Origin: Komagataella phaffii GS115
Lineage: Eukaryota > Ascomycota > Pichiomycetes > Pichiales > Pichiaceae
Length of the DNA stretch: 64,000 nt
Direction of reading: 5' to 3'
Assembly (NCBI RefSeq): GCF_000027005.1
Contig: NC_012966.1
Coordinates: 434,001-498,000, forward strand
Position numbers and translations under genes: made by a program. The notes under the pieces were generated by a model that had not been told where the DNA came from, made no database searches, and saw only the letters and a program-made list of their open reading frames with translations. Below are positions 56,508 through 64,000 of the stretch, one piece after another. Within the stretch, counting starts at the first letter, position 1. Every line of letters starts with the position of its first letter.

Positions 56508-58667
56508 ATGTTTAAAAGAAAACATAAACACTCCCAAACACCTCTAAATACTCTTTTAGAGCTGTATAATGAAGTGGCTAACACCGCCCTCAATAACATT
56601 CATTTAGAGCAATCAGGGAACCCTGCCGAAGCCCTACAAGGCTGGAAGGCGCTCCATACAACTGTCCTCTACAAGCTTGATGCCGTGGACAAGGTGATCA
56701 ACAATATAGCCCTAACCGAAGAGGAGGAACACGTACTCAGTGAGATCCAGATCCTTCAATCGCAGAGTGATGATCATCTGACCCGTTTACAGACGAAGCT
56801 GAATGAGGATAATCAGGCTCGTCAAAAGCAACGTTCCAAGTCGAACCCTGGATCGTTAACTTCGTCTTCCTTGAACGTACCCACTTTGAGGACTTCTAAC
56901 CCTCAACCAATGCAAACACGTAAGAGAGCTATGCAAAAGACTCTGCGAACCACGACCTCCAATAATAGATCTGCAACATCCAACAATGCGAAGACAGCGG
57001 CGTCACTTAGCTGGACCCAAGACGAGGAACATGCACATCGAAATAATTGGTCTCCTTCTTCGAGTTTGAATGTCAACAAAGCAACCAAATCATACTCCTC
57101 AATGTTTGACTCCTTTAGTGACACGATAATGACAAAGAGTGACACAGCGTTGAAAGAATTGGAAAGGGAAGCCACATTACGAGAACTAGAGAAAGCAGGA
57201 AACTCATCCAGGGAACAACGAACTAAATCACCTCATCTAGCAACCGAAGAGAACTTAATAGATTTGGATACAGAACTCCAAAGTCTGGAGCTGACCAGGT
57301 TAAAGTCACCTCCTTCGAATAGTGCTACAGAACCATCTAGCACACATACTAATAGTACACCAGCCTCCAGAAAAGCTGCATATGTCTACAAGCAACCATC
57401 AGTACCAAAGTTTGTTATTACCAAACAAAAGCAGTCATACAAGAATCCCTCTAATACTTCAGCACGCCCTCAACTGACAAGACCACCGCCTAAATCTGCA
57501 TCTCTTGTTTCAGTAAAGAAAACTATAAACCCAGCAACTGCAAGTTCAACAAAGCCTTCATCGTCTTCTAAGAAGCCTTCCACTCCAAGATCGAGATCTG
57601 TCCCTACAAGTCGAAAGAAATCTCCTTCTCTTTCCCCTAATAGACCTCCCACCAAGAAAGAATCTTTATCCAGCGATACGAGTGACAATTCACAAGATGA
57701 TTCTGACAAGATTGACGACTCTGAAGCCCTAATTGCTTCACTTCGTGGGGTGGATCCATTGGCTGCCAAACAAATTCTCAACGAAATCATTGTGCATGGG
57801 GACGAAGTTCATTGGGAAGATATTGCAGGCTTGGAAAGTGCCAAAAACTCTTTGAAGGAAACTGTAGTTTACCCCTTTCTTCGTCCCGATCTCTTCAGTG
57901 GTTTAAGAGAACCAGCGCGTGGAATGCTGTTGTTTGGTCCGCCAGGAACGGGAAAAACAATGTTGGCGAGAGCTGTTGCAACAGAATCCAAATCCACTTT
58001 CTTTTCTATATCTGCATCATCCTTGACTTCCAAGTTTCTTGGAGAATCTGAAAAGCTTGTTCGAGCTTTATTCCAACTGGCCAAAAAATTGGCACCTGCA
58101 ATTATTTTTGTCGATGAAATCGACTCGTTACTTTCTTCAAGAAATCAAGATGGGGAAAATGAATCGTCAAGAAGAATCAAAAATGAGTTTCTAGTACAAT
58201 GGAGTGACTTAACAAAGGCAGCTGCAGGTAAGGATTCGGGAGAAGATTTGCAGCGAGTACTTGTACTGGCAGCTACGAATCTTCCCTGGGCTATTGATGA
58301 GGCAGCTCGAAGACGTTTTGTTCGCCGCCAGTACATTCCATTGCCGGAAGAGGAAACTAGGAAAGCACAGTTATCAAAACTTCTATCCTATCAAAATCAT
58401 ACTTTATCCAATGAGGATTTTACAGCTTTAGTCAAATTAACTGAAGGATTTAGTGGATCAGACATTACTGCATTGGCGAAAGATGCAGCAATGGGTCCGC
58501 TAAGACAACTGGGAGACAAGCTTTTGATGACAAACAAGAACGAAATCCGACCAGTAAGCTTGGAAGATTTCAAATCCTCTTTAAACTACATCAGACCAAG
58601 TGTGTCGAAAGAAGGACTTTTACAATTTGAAGAATGGGCAAAGCTGTACGGTTCTTCTGGTGTTTGA
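56508..58667 (+). CDS. SAP1: SAP1/YTA6-type AAA ATPase (spastin/fidgetin class)
   Basis: Meiotic-clade AAA ATPase related to spastin and Vps4; S. cerevisiae has SAP1 (YER047C) and YTA6. The ATG at 56508 gives 719 residues; the frame starts at a TTG at 56457. The first ~100 residues form an MIT-like helical bundle ([23 protein letters not shown]...). A Ser/Pro/Lys-rich disordered middle follows (100-405), then the AAA domain: the lead-in [38 protein letters not shown], Walker A GPPGTGKT (477-484), the pore loop with [15 protein letters not shown], Walker [15 protein letters not shown] and the arginine-finger region [11 protein letters not shown] Vps4-like helical end completes it. Placement next to CAJ1 and TPA1 supports SAP1. 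Confidence 0.88.
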   Translation: MFKRKHKHSQTPLNTLLELYNEVANTALNNIHLEQSGNPAEALQGWKALHTTVLYKLDAVDKVINNIALTEEEEHVLSEIQILQSQSDDHLTRLQTKLNEDNQARQKQRSKSNPGSLTSSSLNVPTLRTSNPQPMQTRKRAMQKTLRTTTSNNRSATSNNAKTAASLSWTQDEEHAHRNNWSPSSSLNVNKATKSYSSMFDSFSDTIMTKSDTALKELEREATLRELEKAGNSSREQRTKSPHLATEENLIDLDTELQSLELTRLKSPPSNSATEPSSTHTNSTPASRKAAYVYKQPSVPKFVITKQKQSYKNPSNTSARPQLTRPPPKSASLVSVKKTINPATASSTKPSSSSKKPSTPRSRSVPTSRKKSPSLSPNRPPTKKESLSSDTSDNSQDDSDKIDDSEALIASLRGVDPLAAKQILNEIIVHGDEVHWEDIAGLESAKNSLKETVVYPFLRPDLFSGLREPARGMLLFGPPGTGKTMLARAVATESKSTFFSISASSLTSKFLGESEKLVRALFQLAKKLAPAIIFVDEIDSLLSSRNQDGENESSRRIKNEFLVQWSDLTKAAAGKDSGEDLQRVLVLAATNLPWAIDEAARRRFVRRQYIPLPEEETRKAQLSKLLSYQNHTLSNEDFTALVKLTEGFSGSDITALAKDAAMGPLRQLGDKLLMTNKNEIRPVSLEDFKSSLNYIRPSVSKEGLLQFEEWAKLYGSSGV

Positions 58668-58719
58668 AAATAGTAATATTAAAGTTTGTTTAGGATACGA
58701 AAGCACATACATATACACA

Positions 58720-59973
58720 TTATTCTTTACCGTTTACGTTCTCGTGCACATCAACAGTGATAGGGTTGTGTCTTTTGGGGTTTCTAAGATCCTTTACCCT
58801 AACACCCTTAGCTTCGTTTACTAACTCTTCAAATACACGAGCATCTTCTTCTTCATCAGGAGAGCGCTTAGCATTAAGAAACTCGTTTCCTATGATCAAA
58901 AGGGCCTTAGCTCTCATGACACGAACTGGAAGGTTTACAGCCTTATCGTGCAAAATATTTGCACACACTTTCTTCAAAGTGTTCTGAATTTCATACTTCG
59001 ATGAAACCCAAGCAGTATGGAGAGCTTTACCAGTCATCAGTCGGTCCATTTCTGCCTTTGTATATTCATCGAGAGAGCCTGACTTCTCCTGCATCTTGGA
59101 AATTTCTTCCATTGTAGTTTGAGCATCTACTGCACTTGAAAGCATACCAAACAGACTCTTTGCCGAATTATGCTTCTGCTTAACCGAAGAGAAGACTTTG
59201 GAAAATTTACCCATGATTGGTTTTTGTGCCTTGATAAATGATGTCGATTGAAAAATATAAATCTTTCCGATCAGATGGAGCATTTCTAGACCAAATGATT
59301 CAATTTTCATATCTTCGATTTCTTTATTGAGAACTTTATCTTTGAAGTTCTGGATGCTCTCAGGTTTGATCTCTGACTCTTGCGTGGTATCAACCAGCAA
59401 ATTGATCTTGTTCACCAGTTTTTCAGATAGCTCTTCCACTCTCTTCTTTTGCTCCTCCCTCTGCTCATCCCTTAGCTTGAGTAATTCCTCCCTTTGTTTG
59501 GCAGTTACCTTCTTCTTACGATCCTTCTCCGTAAGGGTCGGTTTGGCCTCGGAGGTTTCAGAGTTGGGGTGAGATACGTCAGTGGTTTCCGGAACTGTTT
59601 CCTCATCAATGTCCAATTTCTCCAAAACTTCAGTTGTTCTGGTAAGATCCTTCATCATTGACAATTCGCCTATCCAGTCTTTAAACGATTCGCCACCAAA
59701 GATGCTACTGAACATCTCTCCCGGGTCTTCGAATCCTTGTTCTGGTACGGCTTGTTCTTTGCCAAATTCATCGTAGTTCTTTCTCAGTTGAGGATCTTTC
59801 AAGACCTGGTATGCTTCTCCAATGATCTGGAACTTTTTTGCCGCTTCGGAGTCATTAGGATTCTTGTCAGGATGTGTGAGCATAGCCTTCTTTCTGTATG
59901 CCTTCTTGATATCAATGTCCTTGGCATCGGGGCTGACTCCGAGCACGTCATAATACTCGGTATCCTTGACCAT
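58720..59973 (-). CDS. CAJ1: CAJ1 type II Hsp40 co-chaperone
   Basis: J-domain protein that stimulates Hsp70. It is 417 residues (S. cerevisiae Caj1 391). The J domain (1-70) has the HPDKNPND motif at about residue 34, then [20 protein letters not shown]. There is no Gly/Phe-rich or zinc-finger domain; instead a coiled coil ([32 protein letters not shown]) and a DNAJ-X domain (about 205-385) with [22 protein letters not shown]. This layout matches the Caj1/Djp1 group; position between SAP1 and TPA1 (YER048C) points to CAJ1 rather than the peroxisomal DJP1. The C-terminus has no CAAX box. Confidence 0.9.
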   Translation of the reverse strand: MVKDTEYYDVLGVSPDAKDIDIKKAYRKKAMLTHPDKNPNDSEAAKKFQIIGEAYQVLKDPQLRKNYDEFGKEQAVPEQGFEDPGEMFSSIFGGESFKDWIGELSMMKDLTRTTEVLEKLDIDEETVPETTDVSHPNSETSEAKPTLTEKDRKKKVTAKQREELLKLRDEQREEQKKRVEELSEKLVNKINLLVDTTQESEIKPESIQNFKDKVLNKEIEDMKIESFGLEMLHLIGKIYIFQSTSFIKAQKPIMGKFSKVFSSVKQKHNSAKSLFGMLSSAVDAQTTMEEISKMQEKSGSLDEYTKAEMDRLMTGKALHTAWVSSKYEIQNTLKKVCANILHDKAVNLPVRVMRAKALLIIGNEFLNAKRSPDEEEDARVFEELVNEAKGVRVKDLRNPKRHNPITVDVHENVNGKE

Positions 59974-60134
59974 TTGAATAGGGTTGATACAAATTTACAA
60001 TTACAATCTTGAAGGGTGAATCGGAAATAGAGAGAAAAAAAAAAACAACTGCCCGATGGCACCCTACATAAGAGGCCAGTTTTCTTTCCTTTCGATGCAG
60101 ATCTGTTAATTGATTATGTAATAATGACATATGT

Positions 60135-61982
60135 TCAGTCTGTACTCTTGGCATCCCAAGTTGCATTAATATCCCATCTGGAGCCAGGAGCGTTGAAGCT
60201 CACGTATTTGACGAACTTCAACACGGAAGAGTCACGTAACATGATCGTGAGCTTATTCCAGCTCGCTTGAGAAGTGTATAAGACGTCTTCGTCATTTTCA
60301 GATTGTTTGTATATGGCAGGGTCATCGTCTTCTTCGTTGTCGTCATTACTCATCATACACAGCTCGTAGCCTCCCACCTCTCCAGTTTCCCATCCACTTG
60401 ACGGCGTAAGGTTCAGCGTTGCCTCTAGAATTCCGTCTATGAGCCCTTCACCAGTCTTGTCTAATTGGGTAGCCAAAATAAAATCTTGGCCAGGTCTAAA
60501 TCGTCTAACTAATACCTGGTCTCTCACAACCACAAGACCACTAACCAAGGTCAACCATTTTTTAAAGGCTATGCTCTTGAACAAAGATGCTAGTTCGCAA
60601 AGCTTAGAAGAAGCTGCGTAGCCATTGTCCTCTTTTGTTTCGTGTTTCTTGTCTGACTGAGCAGAATCCAACTGACTGAAATATTTTGAAGTCATGCCAA
60701 AATTAGGTAATTCCTGTGGGGCAACGTGGTTAACAAAGTCTATGGTGTCAGCGTTATCTATAGGTTGTTCGTCCAATCCGTCCATGTATATGTATCGTTG
60801 CTTGTGGGGTGGAATAGCCAATTTCCAAGGAAATTCAACTTCATCTTGTTTTTGAGGTAACGAGCCATCTAACTCGTGACGACGTAAGACTTTCTTCAGG
60901 ATACTTGCATACTCGTTATTCAGGAAGCTTTGAATTTCAATGACAGACTCATTTACAAAACTTTCATTCAGCTTTTTAACAGACGAAGTGTTCAGTACAG
61001 CTGGATTGATAAACTGACCCAAGTATGTGAGATCTTGTTGGGAAAGCACCAAGTTTCTGTCTACATCAGCTTCATAATGGGAAATATCATCTGGTGATAT
61101 TTCAGTCCTTCTAATTTTAGGAAAATCATATTCTTTCAACCCTTTCGACTCTAATTGTTGCAATGTACTGCGTGCTTCTGTACGCTCTTGTTCCCCTGGA
61201 ATAAAGCCTTCTTCTCCTTTTTGCGGGATATGAAACCAACCTTGAATACTCAATCTATGTTTGTCCACGCGGACTTCTTCAACATCATGAAACGATAAGC
61301 CCGGCTGCACTGTAAAAAAGGCGATTTGGTTGAATTGAGGCGTCAACTTGCATTCGAAATCAGATTTGGGTACGTTGGGAACAATTGAGTCGAACAGCCT
61401 TAAAGAACCTCCGTAGTGTGGTTTCCACGTCCTACCAGGCTCAGGCATATAGAGGATAAAACTCACTCTTCTTGTTCCAATAACATCATCGTGAGTCAGA
61501 AGATGACATCCCTTTCTATAAGTATTGATACTCATATCTGTCTTAATACCACTAAGCTTCCCACAGCCGGTGACATAAGAAATGTAGTCCCTGAATGTTT
61601 TAGAATAAATTGCTGATCTCAGCTTGTACAGATTTGGGAGTCGTGACAAATCGTCCCAGTTTAGTCCAGACATGTTAGCAAGATCACCACTCTGGTAGAC
61701 CTTATAGATATCAGTTTCTTTCTTAGTGAAGACAATCTCACTCAAAATTTCAGCCCTAACATCTCTGAGCAACTGATCGTTCATAAGTTCTGTTATTGTT
61801 CCCCAATGATAAGGCTTGGAAGTCTTGATAGAACTTTTCAACCCATTCTTGTACTCATCATCGAAGATTTCCTGATTAAAATACGTTCTAGCCTTGGCCT
61901 CCTCCTCATCAGTTGGCTTTATCGTGATATCTTGCTTCTTTATTGCAGCCTTTGATGTGCTGTTTGCCCGTTTGGTAGTCAT
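60135..61982 (-). CDS. TPA1: TPA1 prolyl hydroxylase (2-oxoglutarate/Fe(II) oxygenase)
   Basis: Oxygenase that hydroxylates a proline of ribosomal protein Rps23 and affects stop-codon readthrough and mRNA poly(A) length. It is 615 residues (S. cerevisiae 644) with the paired double-stranded beta-helix domains of the family. The N-terminal catalytic domain carries the iron ligands H and D in LLTHDDVIGTRRVSFILYM (about residues 158-160) and the third histidine in GLSFHDVEEV, with the 2-oxoglutarate Arg in KHRLSIQGWF; the WKPHYGGSLRLF segment is conserved. The second domain (about 380-600) is non-catalytic in the family. A Lys-rich N-terminus could be a nuclear signal. It follows CAJ1 on the same strand. 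Confidence 0.94.
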   Translation of the reverse strand: MTTKRANSTSKAAIKKQDITIKPTDEEEAKARTYFNQEIFDDEYKNGLKSSIKTSKPYHWGTITELMNDQLLRDVRAEILSEIVFTKKETDIYKVYQSGDLANMSGLNWDDLSRLPNLYKLRSAIYSKTFRDYISYVTGCGKLSGIKTDMSINTYRKGCHLLTHDDVIGTRRVSFILYMPEPGRTWKPHYGGSLRLFDSIVPNVPKSDFECKLTPQFNQIAFFTVQPGLSFHDVEEVRVDKHRLSIQGWFHIPQKGEEGFIPGEQERTEARSTLQQLESKGLKEYDFPKIRRTEISPDDISHYEADVDRNLVLSQQDLTYLGQFINPAVLNTSSVKKLNESFVNESVIEIQSFLNNEYASILKKVLRRHELDGSLPQKQDEVEFPWKLAIPPHKQRYIYMDGLDEQPIDNADTIDFVNHVAPQELPNFGMTSKYFSQLDSAQSDKKHETKEDNGYAASSKLCELASLFKSIAFKKWLTLVSGLVVVRDQVLVRRFRPGQDFILATQLDKTGEGLIDGILEATLNLTPSSGWETGEVGGYELCMMSNDDNEEDDDPAIYKQSENDEDVLYTSQASWNKLTIMLRDSSVLKFVKYVSFNAPGSRWDINATWDAKSTD

Positions 61983-62068
61983 AGTCTACGCTGATATGAG
62001 ACTGTATGAGGAAGTAAAATATTGCCTGCTTAACCTGACCTGCTACAAGAAAAGAATGGGATGATCTG

Positions 62069-62084
62069 AAAAAAAAAAAAAAAA
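62069..62084 (-). terminator. RNA polymerase III terminator of tRNA-Arg
   Basis: A run of 16 A on the plus strand is T16 downstream of the tRNA read on the minus strand, 17 bases beyond the mature 3' end. A T run of this length is a strong Pol III stop. Confidence 0.85.
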
Positions 62085-62100
62085 TTAGAAGAAAGCACCG

Positions 62101-62173
62101 CACCCACGCTGGGAGTCGAACCCAGAATCTTTTGATTAGAAGTCAAACGCGTTAACCATTACGCTACGCAGGC
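62101..62173 (-). tRNA. tRNA-Arg(UCU), no intron
   Basis: The minus strand folds as a 73-base tRNA: acceptor GCCTGCG/CGTGGGT, D stem GCGT/ACGC with the loop AATGGTTA, anticodon stem TTTGA/TCAAA around CTTCTAA (anticodon TCT, decoding AGA), variable AGATT, T stem CTGGG/CCCAG with loop TTCGACT, discriminator G. The sequence is very close to S. cerevisiae tRNA-Arg-UCU. The acceptor stem has three G-U pairs (1-72, 4-69, 5-68). B-box GGGTTCGACTC is intact. CCA is not encoded. Confidence 0.97.
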
Positions 62174-62743
62174 TTTTTCCTGATACCAGTTTTCCTTTGA
62201 ACGTTAAGTTTGGTAAAGATGAAGGAATTTTTTGCCAAAATGATAAGCTAGAAACTTCAAGGCCTCCAGAGACTGGATCGACACCCAAATCTCAATGTTT
62301 TTCAAAACAGTCATTACTTATAGTATAAATGTGTGCTTCAACCGATAGAATTATGAATCGAAAGCGTCAAAGCTATCAACGCTACAGATTTTGAATCACG
62401 GTAAATGAAATCTGGAATACAAAGTACTCTATCTATGGAATTACATTGTCATTTAATCGACTAATGACTTCCATTTTATAATTCAATAATCTGTACTTCT
62501 TCAGACTAAACCACCGAATAGAAGTAGCTACATAGTACAAAATCAATTTAAACGATTCATTGATCCATGCTACCACAATAATAATAATCGTAGTGTTCAG
62601 GCGGATAATTTCTATCCTCAATCCCTGCTGTTGCCTGGACTATTACGGATTTCCTCAACATTGAACAGTCCAGGATACTACTATTTTGTAGTCGCGTATA
62701 AAATATCTGAGAACCGCGTTCCATCTTACGATATAACATAATC
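62174..62743. other. 570-base gap between tRNA-Arg and CSM3
   Basis: AT-rich, non-coding. No ATG-started frame of note, no second tRNA and no repeat was found. It should contain the tRNA 5' flank and the CSM3 promoter. No TATA consensus is obvious; a TATAAAATA run at about 62697-62705 lies 40-47 bases upstream of the CSM3 ATG and is a weak candidate. Confidence 0.5.
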
Positions 62744-63475
62744 ATGTCTGATGAGCTTGACCCCGATAATGTCCTCGGGGCTTCTGCTGATACCCAAAGT
62801 AAGGACATCGATGAAACTAACCAAGATCTCTTGGGTCCTAAGAAATCTACTTCCACGAGGAGAAAGTTGTATGTTTTAAACGAGGATGTTCTACTATCCA
62901 GTAAAGGTTATCCCGACTTGTTAAGACAGTGTCAGAATTTCAAGTTCAAGAAGAGAAAACCCTACAAAGAATTTACCAGATCCTATCATATGGAAAACAT
63001 GGAAAAGCTACTACAAATGTACCAATTATGGGGCCATCAAGTTTATCCCAGAGCAAACTTCAACGATTTTACCAAAGTATGTGCAAGAGCCTCAAACAGA
63101 CCAAGAGTGAAAAGGTGGAGAGTTCAAACGACAAAAGATGAAATCAATAGAAAGTTCTACAATGAAACTGGTCAATTTGATGATATACTGGTGGAAAATG
63201 GTGAGAAAGATGAACTACCAGTCAGAGAGTCTACACCAGGGGAAACTACAGTGTTTTCTAATACAGAACCACAGGACAGTACACTAAATACCCACCTTTT
63301 TGTTGATGACGATGACGACGACATTTATACAACAATGCCATCCAATTCTACGTCTACGTCTGCATCAAAGGACCCTACTCACGAAGAAATGCTAGACATC
63401 GACGAACCCACAGTCCAGAACCAGGAACTGGATTTCCAGGACGAATTAGAAGCCATGAGAGAAATGGGAATGTAA
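62744..63475 (+). CDS. CSM3: CSM3, replication fork protection complex subunit (TIPIN/Swi3)
   Basis: Partner of Tof1 (Timeless) at replication forks, needed for checkpoint signalling, fork pausing and cohesion. It is 243 residues (S. cerevisiae 317, TIPIN 301). The Swi3 domain covers about residues 38-120 with KLYVLNEDVLLSSKGYPDLLRQCQNFKFK, then YHMENMEKLLQMYQLWGHQVYPRANFNDFTK and a terminal basic patch PRVKRWR. The remaining C-terminal part is acidic (DDDDDDIY and DIDEP). It starts at the ATG just after the tRNA gap. Confidence 0.93.
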   Translation: MSDELDPDNVLGASADTQSKDIDETNQDLLGPKKSTSTRRKLYVLNEDVLLSSKGYPDLLRQCQNFKFKKRKPYKEFTRSYHMENMEKLLQMYQLWGHQVYPRANFNDFTKVCARASNRPRVKRWRVQTTKDEINRKFYNETGQFDDILVENGEKDELPVRESTPGETTVFSNTEPQDSTLNTHLFVDDDDDDIYTTMPSNSTSTSASKDPTHEEMLDIDEPTVQNQELDFQDELEAMREMGM

Positions 63476-63543
63476 TAATTTGCGCTAGTATTAACAAAAT
63501 AAATAAATATGACCGATCTACTGCTCCTACTTGTAAGCTCCTC

Positions 63544-63999
63544 CTATTGTGTGATAATACCTCTTCCCTCACCCAAGTCTTCAACGGTTTGGGATAGTGG
63601 TCTTCTGTAAACACCTTCCCAGAAACCTTGCCTTTCGGTTTTGATAACCTTGTTGTCGAAACCACCTTCGTTACCATTTCCAGCTTCAAGAGCTGCTCTA
63701 TAAGAGTTGTCACCCAAGTTGAAGTTTCCAGCCCAGGTCAAGAATCCAAATAATGATCCCATTCCAACGGCAATGGCCACATTGGAAGAAAGTGGCTTCT
63801 TTGTACGGAAGATGGACAGTCCGATAAGAGATGCAATCGAGCTAGCTGCGAACTCGCCAGTGGCAGTCTGTCCCTCTTGCAAATTGGCAAAAGAATGAGA
63901 TAAGAATGAAAAAGCACCCAGGGCCACAGGGAATCCAATCAACTGGCTCTTGCTCAAGGAAAACAAATTCAAATATTTAGCCAATCCTGGTCTGGCAGA
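63544..63999 (-). CDS. Unrecognised small membrane protein, N-terminus outside the window
   Basis: I do not recognise this protein. The frame stays open to the right edge (the visible part begins SARPGLAKYLNLF), so at least 152 residues are present and the start is beyond 64000. It has three hydrophobic segments (LIGFPVALGAFSFLSHSF; ASSIASLIGLSIF; VAIAVGMGSLFGFLTWAGNF) with Gly/Ser-rich helices, then a hydrophilic tail (NLGDNSYRAALEAGNGNEGGFDNK) and a conserved-looking end with RQGFWEGVYRRPLSQTVEDLGEGRGI. The small size and Gly-rich segments would suit a mitochondrial inner-membrane protein, but this is a guess. The stop is convergent with CSM3. Confidence 0.6.
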   Translation of the reverse strand, partial: SARPGLAKYLNLFSLSKSQLIGFPVALGAFSFLSHSFANLQEGQTATGEFAASSIASLIGLSIFRTKKPLSSNVAIAVGMGSLFGFLTWAGNFNLGDNSYRAALEAGNGNEGGFDNKVIKTERQGFWEGVYRRPLSQTVEDLGEGRGIITQ

Positions 64000-64000
64000 A

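Noticed and set aside
1..64000. Transposons, LTRs, subtelomeric or centromeric repeats, rRNA, CRISPR
   Set aside because: No long direct or inverted repeats, no reverse-transcriptase or transposase frames, and no array-like spacing were seen by eye. The large gap at 54.5-56.5 kb lacks the long inverted repeats expected of a Komagataella centromere.

Overview
This is nuclear chromosomal DNA from a budding yeast. It is compact, with almost intron-free genes on both strands, yeast-type promoters (poly(dA:dT) tracts, TATA boxes) and one Pol III tRNA gene. CTG codons fall at positions where fungal relatives have leucine (for example in the Pol III subunit RET1 and the MCM2 Walker A region), so the CUG-Ser clade is unlikely. 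Protein lengths, the gene order and my recollection of the genome point to a methylotrophic, pre-whole-genome-duplication yeast of the Komagataella (Pichia pastoris) type. The genus call is inference. I see no mobile element, CRISPR array, virus or toxin gene.

Layout. Positions 1-13.9 kb: end of an ECM3-like carrier, APP1, TMA46, PTC5, a Rab5 GTPase, a YNL092W-type methyltransferase, YVC1, NST1 and RHO2. In S. cerevisiae these genes lie in two duplicated regions (YNL090-095 and YOR087-092); here they are interleaved as one ancestral block. 14-24.4 kb: MCM2, CAF40-SEC21-CUS2 (same order and direction as YNL288W-YNL286W), OLA1 and SCO1, all on the plus strand. 24.4-33.8 kb, minus strand: NOC2, ILV2, a TRF4-type poly(A) polymerase, a short DDB1/MMS1-like propeller protein, and PML1, whose stop lies 5 bases before the propeller protein's start. 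33.9-43.5 kb: DBP4, the convergent pair PPE1/QNS1, then SVP26 and an RGD3-type F-BAR/DEP/RhoGAP protein. 43.7-46.8 kb: the C1-tetrahydrofolate synthase activities encoded as two separate tandem genes. 46.9-54.5 kb: TFB2, RET1 and a FRE-type ferric reductase. 54.5-56.5 kb: a 2-kb non-coding gap. 56.5-64 kb: SAP1/YTA6-CAJ1-TPA1 (gene order of YER047C-YER049W), tRNA-Arg(UCU), CSM3 and the end of an unrecognised membrane protein.

Most genes are conserved housekeeping functions: replication (MCM2, CSM3), transcription and RNA (RET1, TFB2, CAF40, CUS2, PML1, TRF4, DBP4, NOC2), trafficking (VPS21, SEC21, SVP26), Rho and PP2A signalling, and cofactor and amino-acid synthesis (QNS1, ILV2, one-carbon enzymes). 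The points most worth a second look are the split C1-THF synthase with its own TATA/TGACTC promoter, the reduced DDB1-like protein abutting PML1, a natural Pro-to-Val change at the classic sulfonylurea site of ILV2, and a RhoGAP domain that seems to lack its catalytic arginine.

For many genes the longest open frame starts upstream at TTG or GTG. I moved those starts to the first sensible ATG, and the entries say where this matters.
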